In this document: positions 54,905-64,000 of the stretch, one piece after another | Numbering within the stretch: the stretch's first letter is position 1 | How the letters are laid out: the number at the start of each line of letters is the position of its first letter | Assembly (NCBI GenBank): GCA_963752045.1 | Contig: CAVVWN010000015.1 | Location: forward strand, 62,001-126,000 | From: DATKDF01 sp963752045 | GTDB taxonomy: Bacteria; Acidobacteriota; Vicinamibacteria; Vicinamibacterales; SCN-69-37 | DNA length: 64,000 nt | Reading direction: 5' to 3' | Notes under the pieces: model-generated | What the model saw: the letters and a program-made list of their open reading frames with translations, nothing else | Told to the model about the DNA's origin: nothing | The model's database searches: none | Made by a program: the position numbers and the translations under genes

Positions 54905-56268
54905 GATTCCCTTCCTCCTGGGTCCTTGAGCGGCAGCCGCAGCGTCGCGCGGCAACCGGACCGATCGGTGCGATTCTCGAGACTGATGGTCCCGCCATGC
55001 GCTTCGGCGATCTGCCGGCTCAAGGCGAGCCCGATGCCTGAGCCCTGGGGTTTGGTGGTGAAGAACGGCACGAACAGATTGGACGTGTCGGGCAGTCCCT
55101 TCCCCTCGTCTTCGATGACCAGCTCGAGCCATCCGTAGCGCACCTTCCAGCCGATCGTCACCGCGCCCGAGGTCTCGAGCGCGGCATCGACGGCGTTGCG
55201 AAGCACGTTGATCAGCAACTGCTCGAGTTGATCCGAATCGGCCATCAATTCCACGTCAGGAGAGTCGGCGATGCCGACACGCAGGCGCTTTTCGAGCTCG
55301 ACGATTCGATGGACCAGTTCGCGCACATCGGTGGCGTGCGGCTTGGGCTTGGGCAAGCGGGCCAGCTGCGCGTACGCGCGCAGGAACCGCCCGAGCGCGC
55401 CCGAACGCTCTTCGATGAGCGAGAGGCCCTGGCTGACCTCTTCGTGACGCTCGAATTCGGCGGCACGGTCGACCATGCGGCGAAGCGAATGGGCGATCGA
55501 CTTGATGGGCGTGAGCGAGTTGTTGATCTCGTGCGACAGGACCCGCACGATACGCTGCCAGGCGGCCTGCTCTTCCTCGCGCAGAGCCTGGCTCAGGTCG
55601 GCGAGCACGATGAGCTGATGCGGGCGGCCGTCACGGTAGAACATCGCCCGCCGCATCTCGTACCGGCCGCGGCGCCCCGCGAACACGCGGTCGACCAGCC
55701 GGCGCGTGTCGCCCGCAAGGAACTCGTCGAATCCGAGCGCCGACGCGGGCTGCCCGACAATCTCCTCACCGGGCCTGCCGACCAGCTCCTCGCCCGCCTT
55801 GTTGACGAGCAGCAGCTTATTGGTGGGATCGAAAGCGAAGACCGCGACGAGAATCTCCTCCATCACGTGCGTGAGGAGCACCGTGGATTCGACGGCTTCG
55901 GTACGCTGACGCTGCAGCGTGGAGCCGAGGTCGTTGACCTCGCGCATGACGCCTGCCATCGAACTGCCGCTTCTCGCGCTCAGCCCGCGTATCGAGTAGT
56001 CGCCCTCGCGCAGCGCGCCGAGCAGGTTGGCGACGAGGTTGAGCGAGCGCACGGCCGTCTGCCGCGCAGCCGACACCGCCATGAGCCAGGCGGCGACGAC
56101 GACGATGCCGAGCGTCCAGCGCACTTCGGGCTGGAACGGCTGGGTCCAGATGAAGTAGGCGGCAACGGCGACGGCCGGCAGGGCGCCCGCGATCGACAGC
56201 CACGTGATCGCGCCCTCGAGATTTCGCGCGCGGGGCGCGCCACGGCGGGTCGGCAGTGGTTCAGTCAC
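54901..56268 (-). CDS. NtrY-like sensor histidine kinase
   Basis: A 455-residue membrane kinase. Two membrane segments (~21-41, ~51-68), a HAMP-like linker (~70-125), a PAS domain (~130-225), then the HisKA domain with LSHEINNSLTPIKS (phospho-His ~246), N box LLINVLRNAVDAALE, G1 EDEGKGLPD, F box FVPFFTTKP and G2 GSGIGLAL. This matches NtrY-type kinases. The short loop between the membrane segments suggests sensing within the membrane or cytosol (PAS). The start overlaps the response regulator stop (ATGA). Confidence 0.9.
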   Translation of the reverse strand: MTEPLPTRRGAPRARNLEGAITWLSIAGALPAVAVAAYFIWTQPFQPEVRWTLGIVVVAAWLMAVSAARQTAVRSLNLVANLLGALREGDYSIRGLSARSGSSMAGVMREVNDLGSTLQRQRTEAVESTVLLTHVMEEILVAVFAFDPTNKLLLVNKAGEELVGRPGEEIVGQPASALGFDEFLAGDTRRLVDRVFAGRRGRYEMRRAMFYRDGRPHQLIVLADLSQALREEEQAAWQRIVRVLSHEINNSLTPIKSIAHSLRRMVDRAAEFERHEEVSQGLSLIEERSGALGRFLRAYAQLARLPKPKPHATDVRELVHRIVELEKRLRVGIADSPDVELMADSDQLEQLLINVLRNAVDAALETSGAVTIGWKVRYGWLELVIEDEGKGLPDTSNLFVPFFTTKPQGSGIGLALSRQIAEAHGGTISLENRTDRSGCRATLRLPLKDPGGRES

Positions 56269-57644
56269 AGTCCGTACTGCTGGATGCGGCGGTAGAGCGC
56301 GCTGCGGCTCATGCCGAGCTGCTCGGCAGCCTTCCGCACGTCGCCACCGTGACGGGTGAGCACCTTCTGAATGAAGAGCCGTTCGGCCTGCTCGAGCGTC
56401 ATCTCCTCGGCCGCCGGCGCCGGCCCGGCCGACGCGTCGAGTCCCAGGTCCTTCGCGGTGATGGCCTCACCAGAGGCCATCAGAACGGCGCGTTCGATGG
56501 CATGCCCGAGCTCGCGCACGTTGCCGGGCCAGAGGTGCGCGTCGAGCGCCTGCGTCGCCGACCGATCGAAGCCGGTGAACGTCCGGCGGTACTTGCCCGC
56601 GTATCGAGCCAGGTAGTGGTCGGCGAGCGGCGCGATGTCCTCACGCCGCTCACGCAGCGGCGGCAGATGGATGACGACCGTGTTGAGCCGGTACAGCAAA
56701 TCCTCGCGGAAACGGCCGGCGCCAATTTCGCCGGAGAGGTCCGCGTTGGTGGCCGAGAGCACGCGCACGTTGACGAACGTCACCCGCGACGAGCCAACCT
56801 TCTGCACTTCGCCCGTCTGCAGCACCCGCAGCAGTTTGGGCTGCAGCTTGACCGGCATGTTCGCGATTTCGTCGAGGAACAGCGTGCCCTCGTCGGCCAG
56901 CTCGAAGCAGCCGATCCGATCGGTGCGCGCATCGGTGAACGCGCCCTTGACGTGTCCGAAGAGCTCGGATTCGGCCACGCCTTCCGACAGCCCGCCGGCG
57001 TTCATCGTCACCAGGGGCTTGGCGGCGCGGGCCGACAGGCGGTGCAACAGGCTGGCGACGACTTCCTTGCCGGTGCCGTGCTCCCCGGTGATCAGCACGG
57101 CCGCATCGGACGCTGCCACACGCTCGATCGTCTCGCGGACGGCGCGCATCGCCGGCGCCTCGGCGATGAAGATCGGCAGGTCGCGCCGCTGCAGCCGCGA
57201 GTTCTGCTCCTGCAGGCGGCGGCTGCGGCGCAGCGCGCGCCGGAGCTCGAGTTGCGTCTGCACGGCCGCAATCAGTTTCTCGTCGTCCCAGGGCTTCTCG
57301 ATGTAGTCGCGGGCGCCGCGTCGCATGGCCTCCACGGCGCCGGCCACGCTGCTCCATCCGGTCATCACGAGCACGGGCAGCGTCGGGTCGATGGCCGCAA
57401 TCCGGTCGAGCAGCTCGAAGCCCTCCTGGCCGGACGTCGTGTCGCGCGTGTAGTTGAGATCGATGATGGCCACGTCGAAATCCGACTGCTCCAGCGTCGC
57501 GACGAGCTCGGCCGGCGAGGCCGCCGTCGCCACGTCGTACCCCTCCCCACCCAGCAGCAGACGAATGGCGTCCAGGATGTTGACCTGGTCGTCGGCAACG
57601 ACGACGCGACCGGAGGAGGACGGGTTCACGCGGATGGGCTCCAC
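56265..57644 (-). CDS. NtrC/NtrX-family sigma-54 activator-type response regulator
   Basis: A 459-residue protein from a GTG at 57644. REC domain ~13-130 (VVVADDQVNILDAI; phospho-Asp62 in DVAIIDLNYTRDT; YIEKPWDD). AAA+ domain ~150-390: Walker A TGEHGTGKEV, Walker B GTLFLDEIANMP, and the sigma-54 contact loop as GAFTDA instead of GAFTGA. C-terminal Fis-type HTH (AEQLGMSRSALYRRIQQYGL). It is built to activate sigma-54 promoters; the Gly-to-Asp change in the loop may alter contact, though some family members share it. It is the best candidate in the window for the regulator of the -24/-12 sites. Confidence 0.9.
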   Translation of the reverse strand: MEPIRVNPSSSGRVVVADDQVNILDAIRLLLGGEGYDVATAASPAELVATLEQSDFDVAIIDLNYTRDTTSGQEGFELLDRIAAIDPTLPVLVMTGWSSVAGAVEAMRRGARDYIEKPWDDEKLIAAVQTQLELRRALRRSRRLQEQNSRLQRRDLPIFIAEAPAMRAVRETIERVAASDAAVLITGEHGTGKEVVASLLHRLSARAAKPLVTMNAGGLSEGVAESELFGHVKGAFTDARTDRIGCFELADEGTLFLDEIANMPVKLQPKLLRVLQTGEVQKVGSSRVTFVNVRVLSATNADLSGEIGAGRFREDLLYRLNTVVIHLPPLRERREDIAPLADHYLARYAGKYRRTFTGFDRSATQALDAHLWPGNVRELGHAIERAVLMASGEAITAKDLGLDASAGPAPAAEEMTLEQAERLFIQKVLTRHGGDVRKAAEQLGMSRSALYRRIQQYGL

Positions 57645-57660
57645 TCTTCAAAGGGCGCAG

Positions 57661-57695
57661 GGTTCCGATTCCAGGTTCCGGAATCCCACAATCCC
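57661..57695. repeat. degenerate 7-bp tandem repeat
   Basis: Five consecutive heptads (GGTTCCG, ATTCCAG, GTTCCGG, AATCCCA, CAATCCC) in the gap between the divergent response regulator and phosphatase genes. A cleaner 7-bp array is at 62861. Confidence 0.45.
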
Positions 57696-57849
57696 GGAAG
57701 TGGGAATTATGGCCGTTTCAGGGCCGATCCCGCACAGGCTTCCAGGGATGAAGGAAAAGACATGCCAAGTCGCGCTGAGGCCGTCGGCAGGCGCGGCCGC
57801 GTCGGGTCAGGGAGGCGGGCCTGCCGCACCCGAACCGGCGGCCGCCGGC

Positions 57850-57866
57850 TGGCACAGCCCTTGCGA
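57850..57866 (+). promoter_or_regulatory. sigma-54-type -24/-12 promoter, best consensus match
   Basis: TGGCACAGCCCTTGCGA fits the full consensus TGGCAC-N5-TTGC. Predicted start ~57876, 16 bp before the ATG at 57892. Confidence 0.75.
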
Positions 57867-57891
57867 GGATGATCGCGTCGCCGTGTCCAGC

Positions 57892-59019
57892 ATGCCTACC
57901 GCCCGTATTCTCGTGGCCGACGATCAGACGGACATCCTGCAGGCCCTGCGCCTGCTGCTGTCGGACGCCGGGTTCGAGACGGACCTCGTCAGCTCGATCG
58001 ACGGCGTCCTCGAGAAGGTGCACGCGCGACCGTACAGCCTGCTGCTCATGGATCTCAACTACACGCGCGACACGACGTCGGGCCGCGAGGGCCTCGAGTT
58101 GATCGAGCGCGTGCGCCTGCACGATGCCACGCTGCCGATTGTCGTGATGACCGGCTGGGGCAGCATCGAGACGGCCGTCGAGGCGATGCGGCGCGGGGCG
58201 CGCAGCTTCGTGCAGAAGCCGTGGGACGACACGACCTTGCTCGAGATCGTCCAGCGGGAGGTGGACGAAGGCATCGCCGGCCGCAGGCGTGACGCCTCGC
58301 TGGCTCGCGAGCAGGAAGAAGCCCGGCTGATTCAGAGTGCGCTCCTGCCGTCGAAGATGCCGGTGGTGTCTGGCGCCGACGTCGCCGCCCGCTGGATGCC
58401 CGCCTCGGGGATCGGTGGCGACTGCTACGATCTGATCTCGTTCAGCGACACGCGGCTCGGGCTCTCGATTGCCGACGTCGTCGGCAAGGGCCTGCCGGCG
58501 GCGCTCCTGATGTCGAGCCTGCAGGCGTCGGTGCGCGCCTTCGCCACGAACACGGTCGTCCCCCACGACGTCGCCAGGCGCGTCAACCGCCTGCTCTGCC
58601 AGAACATCGCCGCGGGCAAGTTCGTGACCTTCTGTTACGCGGTGGTCGACACGGCAGAGCGCTCGGTGGCCTTCGCCAACGCCGGACACAACCCGCCCAT
58701 CCTCATGCGCCGGTCCGGCCAGGTGGAACGACTCGAGCCGACCGGCCTCGTGCTCGGCGTCGTGCCCGACTGGTCGTACGAGACCGGCCGCCACCGGCTC
58801 GAATCGGGCGACCGTCTCGTTTGCTTCACGGACGGGATCACGGAAGCCAATTCGTCGGCCGGCGAAGAGTTCGGCGAGGCGCGGCTGCTCGACCTGCTCG
58901 CCTCGCATCGGGCCGCGCCGGCAACCGAGCTGACCGCAGCGGTCTCCGAAGCCGCCGCCGGCTGGGCCGGAGGCGCCACGCAGGACGACGCCACGCTGAT
59001 CGTGCTCGCGGTCGAGTAG
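57892..59019 (+). CDS. receiver-PP2C (RsbU/SpoIIE-type) phosphatase response regulator
   Basis: A 375-residue protein. REC domain ~1-125 (ILVADDQTDILQALR; phospho-Asp54 in LLMDLNYTRDTTSG; FVQKPWDD), then a short coiled linker and a PP2C-SpoIIE domain (~150-375): GGDCYDLISFSDTRLGLSIADVVGKGLPAALLM (cited as GGDCYDL, IADVVGKGLPAALLM), FCYAVVDTAERSVAFANAGHNPP, VCFTDGITEA and TQDDATLIVLAV give the metal Asp residues. It probably dephosphorylates an anti-anti-sigma factor. Its receiver closely resembles that of the divergent NtrX-like regulator, so one kinase may serve both. A GTG at 57883 is an alternative start. Confidence 0.9.
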   Translation: MPTARILVADDQTDILQALRLLLSDAGFETDLVSSIDGVLEKVHARPYSLLLMDLNYTRDTTSGREGLELIERVRLHDATLPIVVMTGWGSIETAVEAMRRGARSFVQKPWDDTTLLEIVQREVDEGIAGRRRDASLAREQEEARLIQSALLPSKMPVVSGADVAARWMPASGIGGDCYDLISFSDTRLGLSIADVVGKGLPAALLMSSLQASVRAFATNTVVPHDVARRVNRLLCQNIAAGKFVTFCYAVVDTAERSVAFANAGHNPPILMRRSGQVERLEPTGLVLGVVPDWSYETGRHRLESGDRLVCFTDGITEANSSAGEEFGEARLLDLLASHRAAPATELTAAVSEAAAGWAGGATQDDATLIVLAVE

Positions 59020-59036
59020 CGTCGGCACCCAGCGGC

Positions 59037-59042
59037 TATAAT
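59037..59042 (+). promoter_or_regulatory. -10 element (TATAAT) for the methyltransferase gene
   Basis: TATAAT, 43 bp before the ATG at 59086. No good -35 at 17 bp, but an exact TATAAT is rare in this G+C-rich DNA. This looks like a housekeeping-sigma promoter. Confidence 0.45.
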
Positions 59043-59085
59043 CGACCGGACGACACACGGCCCACACAGGAAAGGAATCCGTCAG

Positions 59086-59643
59086 ATGCGCAAGCTCACG
59101 GTGATCACCGCTCTTGTTGTCGTGTCGACCGGCTGGCTGCTGGCCGTCGCGCCAACGTCTTTGCAGCAGACGCAACAGCTGCGGCGGCCCGACGTCATTT
59201 TCGTTCCGACGCAGGACCTGACCGTCCAGGGCATGCTCGACCTGGCCGAGGTCGGCCCGGACGACGTGGTCTATGACCTGGGGTGCGGCGACGGCAAGAT
59301 TGTGATTGCCGCCGCGAAGCGGGGCGCGCGTGCCATCGGTGTCGACATCGACCCGCAACGCGTGAAGGAAGCTACGGCGAACGTCCGCGAGGCCGGCCTC
59401 GAGGACAAGGTCACGATCATCCACGGCGACATCTTCGACCCGGAGCTGAAGATCAGTGACGCGACCGTGGTCACCCTCTACCTGCTGCAGTCGCTCAACG
59501 AGAAACTGAAGCCTCGCCTGCAGAAAGAACTGCGCCCGGGCACCCGCATCGTGTCGAACACGTTCACGATGGGCGACGACTGGCCGCACGAGAAGATGGT
59601 CCAGCCGGGCTATCAGCCGGTGTATCTCTGGACGATCAAATAG
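59086..59643 (+). CDS. class I SAM-dependent methyltransferase with an N-terminal signal/anchor
   Basis: A 185-residue methyltransferase. The first ~27 residues form a hydrophobic signal (LTVITALVVVSTGWLLAVA). Motif I is DVVYDLGCGDGKIVIAAAKRG, motif II GVDIDPQRVKEA, motif III EDKVTIIHGDIFD. The target (protein, lipid or small molecule) is not evident. A signal or anchor on a SAM enzyme is odd because SAM is cytosolic, so a membrane anchor facing inward is more likely than export. Confidence 0.75.
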   Translation: MRKLTVITALVVVSTGWLLAVAPTSLQQTQQLRRPDVIFVPTQDLTVQGMLDLAEVGPDDVVYDLGCGDGKIVIAAAKRGARAIGVDIDPQRVKEATANVREAGLEDKVTIIHGDIFDPELKISDATVVTLYLLQSLNEKLKPRLQKELRPGTRIVSNTFTMGDDWPHEKMVQPGYQPVYLWTIK

Positions 59644-59648
59644 AGACC

Positions 59649-59716
59649 GGGTGCGGGGGTGCGGCAGTGCGAGTGGGTGCACTCGCCAGTCCCGCACCTA
59701 CCGCACCCCCGCACCC
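59649..59716. terminator. long inverted repeat with 16-bp perfect arms
   Basis: Left arm 59649-59664 (GGGTGCGGGGGTGCGG), right arm 59701-59716 (CCGCACCCCCGCACCC), exact complements around a 36-bp loop that holds another small dyad (GAGTG...CACTC). It lies between the methyltransferase and transporter genes. Likely terminator or repetitive palindrome. Confidence 0.55.
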
Positions 59717-59741
59717 CGTCCCCGTGCTAGTCTGACCCTCC

Positions 59742-61642
<1,901 letters not shown>

Positions 61643-61646
<4 letters not shown>

Positions 61647-62116
61647 CCGAGCGCCATGAGCAGCCGGTCGAGCAGCTCAGCCTGGGCGACGTTGATCGCG
61701 CGACGGGCTTCCTCGAGCTCGAAGAAGGCCACCCGATCGACTTCCGGCACCTCGATCTGCCGTCCGGAGCGCGGCGGCCACTCGAGGTTGGTCGTGGCGC
61801 TCGTGAGGCGCTCGGGATCGCAATCGCCCTCGAAGGCCCACGCGTGGACGATCTTGCCGCCCCGCTGGGTAATCCGGCCGAGCGGAATGTAGGGTGCCTC
61901 CGGCGCAAATCCCGTTTCTTCCGTGAACTCGCGTCGAGCCGTCTCGAGCGGCTCTTCACCCGGGTGAATCCCGCCCTTCGGGAGCGACCACGCCCCCTCG
62001 TGACGGCCCGTCCAGTACGGGCCGCCGGGATGGGCCAGCAGCACTTCGAGCACGCCGCGCGTGCGCCGGAAGAGGAGCAGTCCGGCACTTTCCTTCTGTG
62101 TAAAGACCACGGCCAT
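61643..62116 (-). CDS. Nudix hydrolase
   Basis: A 157-residue Nudix protein, from the ATG at 62116 directly after the AlkD-like stop. The Nudix box reads GGIHPGEEPLETARREFTEETG in full consensus order (G-x5-E-x7-R-E-x2-E-E-x-G). SAGLLLFRRTRGVLEVLLAHPGGPYW and GAWSLPKGG are typical of diadenosine polyphosphate or NTP-cleaning members. Tail-to-tail overlap of 4 bp with the transporter. Confidence 0.88.
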
Positions 62117-62118
62117 CT

Positions 62119-62859
62119 CTACGACAACGGGCTCCGGGCCGTTGCCTTTCGGCCGGTGGCGAGCTTCGTCGCGACCTCGCGCCGGACGAGCGCGGGCAGT
62201 CGCGCATGGTGCGTCGCGACAAACGCGCGGACCGCAGCCGGATCGTGAGGCACGAGCGAGCGAAGCGCCCAGGAGAGCGCTTTCGCGATCATGGGATCGC
62301 TGTCGCCGACGAGACGGGAGCAGATTCGCAGCGTGCGCCGGGTGTCGCCGGTGCCACCCCTGGCGGCGACGTTGAGGGCGACGGTCGAGGCGAGTGCGGT
62401 GCGCCGCCACCAGCGGTTGCGTGATCGCGCCCACCGGTCGACGTCGTCATCGGGAATCCGGCCGGTTCGCCACGCCGGGCCGGCCAGATGCGTGGCAAAC
62501 CCGTCGACCGACGCCCAGTTGTCGTTGCCTCGGCCGAGCGCCCGCACGATGGCCGGCGTGAGGAGCGCCATCGCGTCCATCCGGCGCGCGACGAGCTCGT
62601 AACCGACCTGCCGGCCCTCGCTCGTACGGCCAGCGACGAGCGCGCGCGCGACGGCAATCACGACGCGCGGGTCGTCGGACGCCAGCTCGCGCGCGAAGCG
62701 GCGCCCGACACCGCGCATGGCCGGAACCGGCACGCCGAGCGTCGTCAGGCGGCTCGGCGCGTAGCCGCCAGCCATGAAAGCCCGGCGCTCAGCCAGACCC
62801 AGAGGACGCAGTGCCCTCTCAATCTCGCGAGCAACCGCTCGGGGTCTCGACTGCTTCAT
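62119..62859 (-). CDS. AlkD-like DNA alkylation repair protein
   Basis: A 246-residue all-helical protein of HEAT-like repeats: SRLTTLGVPVPAMRGVGRRF, RMDAMALLTPAIVRALGRGNDNWASVDGF (cited in part), RSRNRWWRRTALASTVAL and DSDPMIAKALSWALRSLVPHDP match AlkD-type glycosylases; the Trp and Asp residues that press on the damaged base appear to be present (NDNWASVD). Likely removes alkylated bases. It forms an operon with Nudix. Confidence 0.8.
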   Translation of the reverse strand: MKQSRPRAVAREIERALRPLGLAERRAFMAGGYAPSRLTTLGVPVPAMRGVGRRFARELASDDPRVVIAVARALVAGRTSEGRQVGYELVARRMDAMALLTPAIVRALGRGNDNWASVDGFATHLAGPAWRTGRIPDDDVDRWARSRNRWWRRTALASTVALNVAARGGTGDTRRTLRICSRLVGDSDPMIAKALSWALRSLVPHDPAAVRAFVATHHARLPALVRREVATKLATGRKATARSPLS

Positions 62860-62860
62860 T

Positions 62861-62902
62861 CAGATCCCAGATCCCAGATTCCAGCTCCCAGATTCCAGAT
62901 CA
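62861..62902. repeat. six 7-bp tandem repeats (CAGATYC)
   Basis: Six consecutive heptads: CAGATCC, CAGATCC, CAGATTC, CAGCTCC, CAGATTC, CAGATCA. They fill the gap between the AlkD-like start and the pump stop. Related heptads occur at 57661. Confidence 0.8.
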
Positions 62903-64000
62903 CTAACCTGCCATCCCCGACGGACGCAGGCTGCCGCGGCGCAGTGCGCGCAGCTTCATGATGTAGAAGATCGCCGGCGTGATGACAAGTACGTGAATCG
63001 TCGACGTGACCATGCCCCCGAGAATCGGCGCGGCAATCGGCTTCATGACGTCCGTGCCCACGCCGCTGCTCCACATGATCGGTGCCAGCCCGGCCATGAC
63101 GACACTCACCGTCATGAGCTTCGGGCGCAGGCGCAGCACCGCGCCGGCCACGGTGGCTTCGAGAAGGCCCCTGGCCGTCAGGGTGATCGACTCCTGCAGC
63201 CGGTGGTCCAGCGCCTCATGCAGGTAGACCACCATCACCACGCCGGTTTGCACAGCCACTCCGTACAGCGCGATATAGCCGACCCAGACGGCCACCGAGA
63301 AGTTGTAGCCGAGCCACCACTGCAGGAACACGCCTCCCGTCATGGCATACGGCACCGACAGCATGACGATCGCGGCCTCGGACGCCGAACGGAACGTCAG
63401 GAACAGCAGCACGAAGATGGCGAAGAAGACCGCTGGCAGGACCACCTCGAGGCGCTCGAGGGCGCGCACCTGGTACTGGTACTGCCCGGCCCACTCGAGC
63501 GTGTAGCCGGGCGGCAGCCGCACACCGTCGCTGACGGCCCGGTGGGCCCGGTCCACGTAGCCGCCCAGATCGCGGCTCTCCGTATCGACGTACACGTACC
63601 CGGCAAGCAAGCCGTCTTCGTCGCGAATCATCGCGGGTCCCGTCGTGAGCGCAATCGAGGCCAGCTGGCCCAGGGGCACCTGGGCACCCGCCGGGGTCCG
63701 CACACGAATCTGCGCCAGATCCGGCAGGTCTTCCCGGAAGTCGCGCTGGTACCGAACGCTGACCGGATACCGCTCCCGCCCTTCGACCGTGGTGGTCACC
63801 GTCGCTCCACCGAGCGCCGCCTGAATCACCGACTGCACCTCGTCGACCGTCAGTCCCTCGCGGGCGATGGCGGCGCGGTCGATCTGAATGTCGGTGAAGT
63901 AGCCCTGGGCCACCCGCTCGGCGTACACGCTGCGCGTCCCCGGCACGTCGGAGAGCACCCGCTCGAGCTCGCGTCCGATCTGCTGGATCACGTTGAGGTC
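62903..64000 (-). CDS. CusA/CzcA-type heavy-metal RND pump, C-terminal part only
   Basis: The last ~365 residues; the gene runs off the right edge. YFTDIQIDRAAIAREGLTVDEVQ is the periplasmic docking region, VPLGQLASIALTTGPAMIRDEDGLLAGYV the porter domain (cited in part). Membrane segments follow (VVLPAVFFAIFVLLFLTFRS; AIVMLSVPYAMTGGVFL; VWVGYIALYGVAVQTGVVMVVYL) and RPKLMTVSVVMAGLAPIMWSSGVGTDVMKPIAAPILGGM, the standard end of heavy-metal RND pumps (cited in parts). Exports metal ions with an adaptor and outer-membrane channel. Confidence 0.9.
   Translation of the reverse strand, partial: DLNVIQQIGRELERVLSDVPGTRSVYAERVAQGYFTDIQIDRAAIAREGLTVDEVQSVIQAALGGATVTTTVEGRERYPVSVRYQRDFREDLPDLAQIRVRTPAGAQVPLGQLASIALTTGPAMIRDEDGLLAGYVYVDTESRDLGGYVDRAHRAVSDGVRLPPGYTLEWAGQYQYQVRALERLEVVLPAVFFAIFVLLFLTFRSASEAAIVMLSVPYAMTGGVFLQWWLGYNFSVAVWVGYIALYGVAVQTGVVMVVYLHEALDHRLQESITLTARGLLEATVAGAVLRLRPKLMTVSVVMAGLAPIMWSSGVGTDVMKPIAAPILGGMVTSTIHVLVITPAIFYIMKLRALRRGSLRPSGMAG

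Noticed and set aside
62861..62902. Possible CRISPR-like array
   Set aside because: Seven-base units without spacers; a simple tandem repeat.

Overview
The window looks like chromosomal DNA of a high-G+C member of the Acidobacteriota, probably the Vicinamibacteria branch (inference). The signs are two von Willebrand proteins of the acidobacterial VWFA-related type, a large MacB/FtsX-like orphan permease of the kind multiplied in Acidobacteria, PEGA-domain Ser/Thr kinase signalling, and dense G+C-rich coding on both strands. I see no rRNA, tRNA, CRISPR array, integrase, transposase or phage gene. Several genes carry single- or few-base frameshifts, clustered at 13.6-17 kb and 42.9-46.6 kb. The conserved protein continues across them in another frame, so they are either assembly indels or very recent decay.

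Layout. 0-4.8 kb: a DUF2911 fragment, an SGNH-like lipoprotein, a D-cysteine desulfhydrase-like enzyme, a DUF393 protein, an orphan histidine-kinase-type ATPase and a pirin. 4.8-10.3 kb (minus strand): Ser/Thr kinase, TPR/beta-propeller protein and PEGA/PDZ/TPR protein in one operon. 10.4-21 kb: an exported zincin with a helix-hairpin-helix module, a TPR protein, two VWA proteins, a broken ABC permease, an SGNH lipoprotein, a broken pilin and an RND adaptor. 22.1-53 kb: a long stress/dormancy island. It holds a nucleotidyltransferase, a cysteine-free OsmC-like protein, a primase-polymerase-like protein, a TIM-barrel isomerase, two tandem universal stress proteins, Hsp20, a ferric-reductase-like protein, cytochrome c, a BCAM0308-type zinc ribbon, PEBP, HPF, two CBS proteins, an AarF/UbiB kinase, cyclopropane synthase, archease plus RtcB, a cyclic-glucan synthase, an outer-membrane barrel and a phosphoribosyltransferase-erythromycin esterase fusion. 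53-64 kb: an AI-2E-type exporter, an NtrY/NtrX-like two-component system, a receiver-PP2C phosphatase, an exported methyltransferase, an APC/KUP-like transporter, Nudix, an AlkD-like protein and a CusA/CzcA-type pump fragment.

The most notable signal is regulatory. Thirteen intergenic sites fit the sigma-54 (RpoN) -24/-12 promoter: Y-GG-N-A, then N6, then TGC, with GG and GC always ten bases apart. They lie just upstream of genes on both strands, mostly in the island. Two promoter regions 19.6 kb apart (30.1 and 49.7 kb) also share a 26-bp element 71 bp upstream of the -24 GG. A sigma-54-activator-type response regulator (REC-AAA+-Fis) lies at 56.3-57.6 kb, and the neighbouring receiver-phosphatase gene has the site closest to consensus. 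The gene content resembles the low-oxygen lxa locus of Burkholderia cenocepacia and the DosR dormancy regulon of Mycobacterium. My reading is an equivalent survival regulon placed under sigma-54 control. The site pattern is seen directly; the regulon is inferred.
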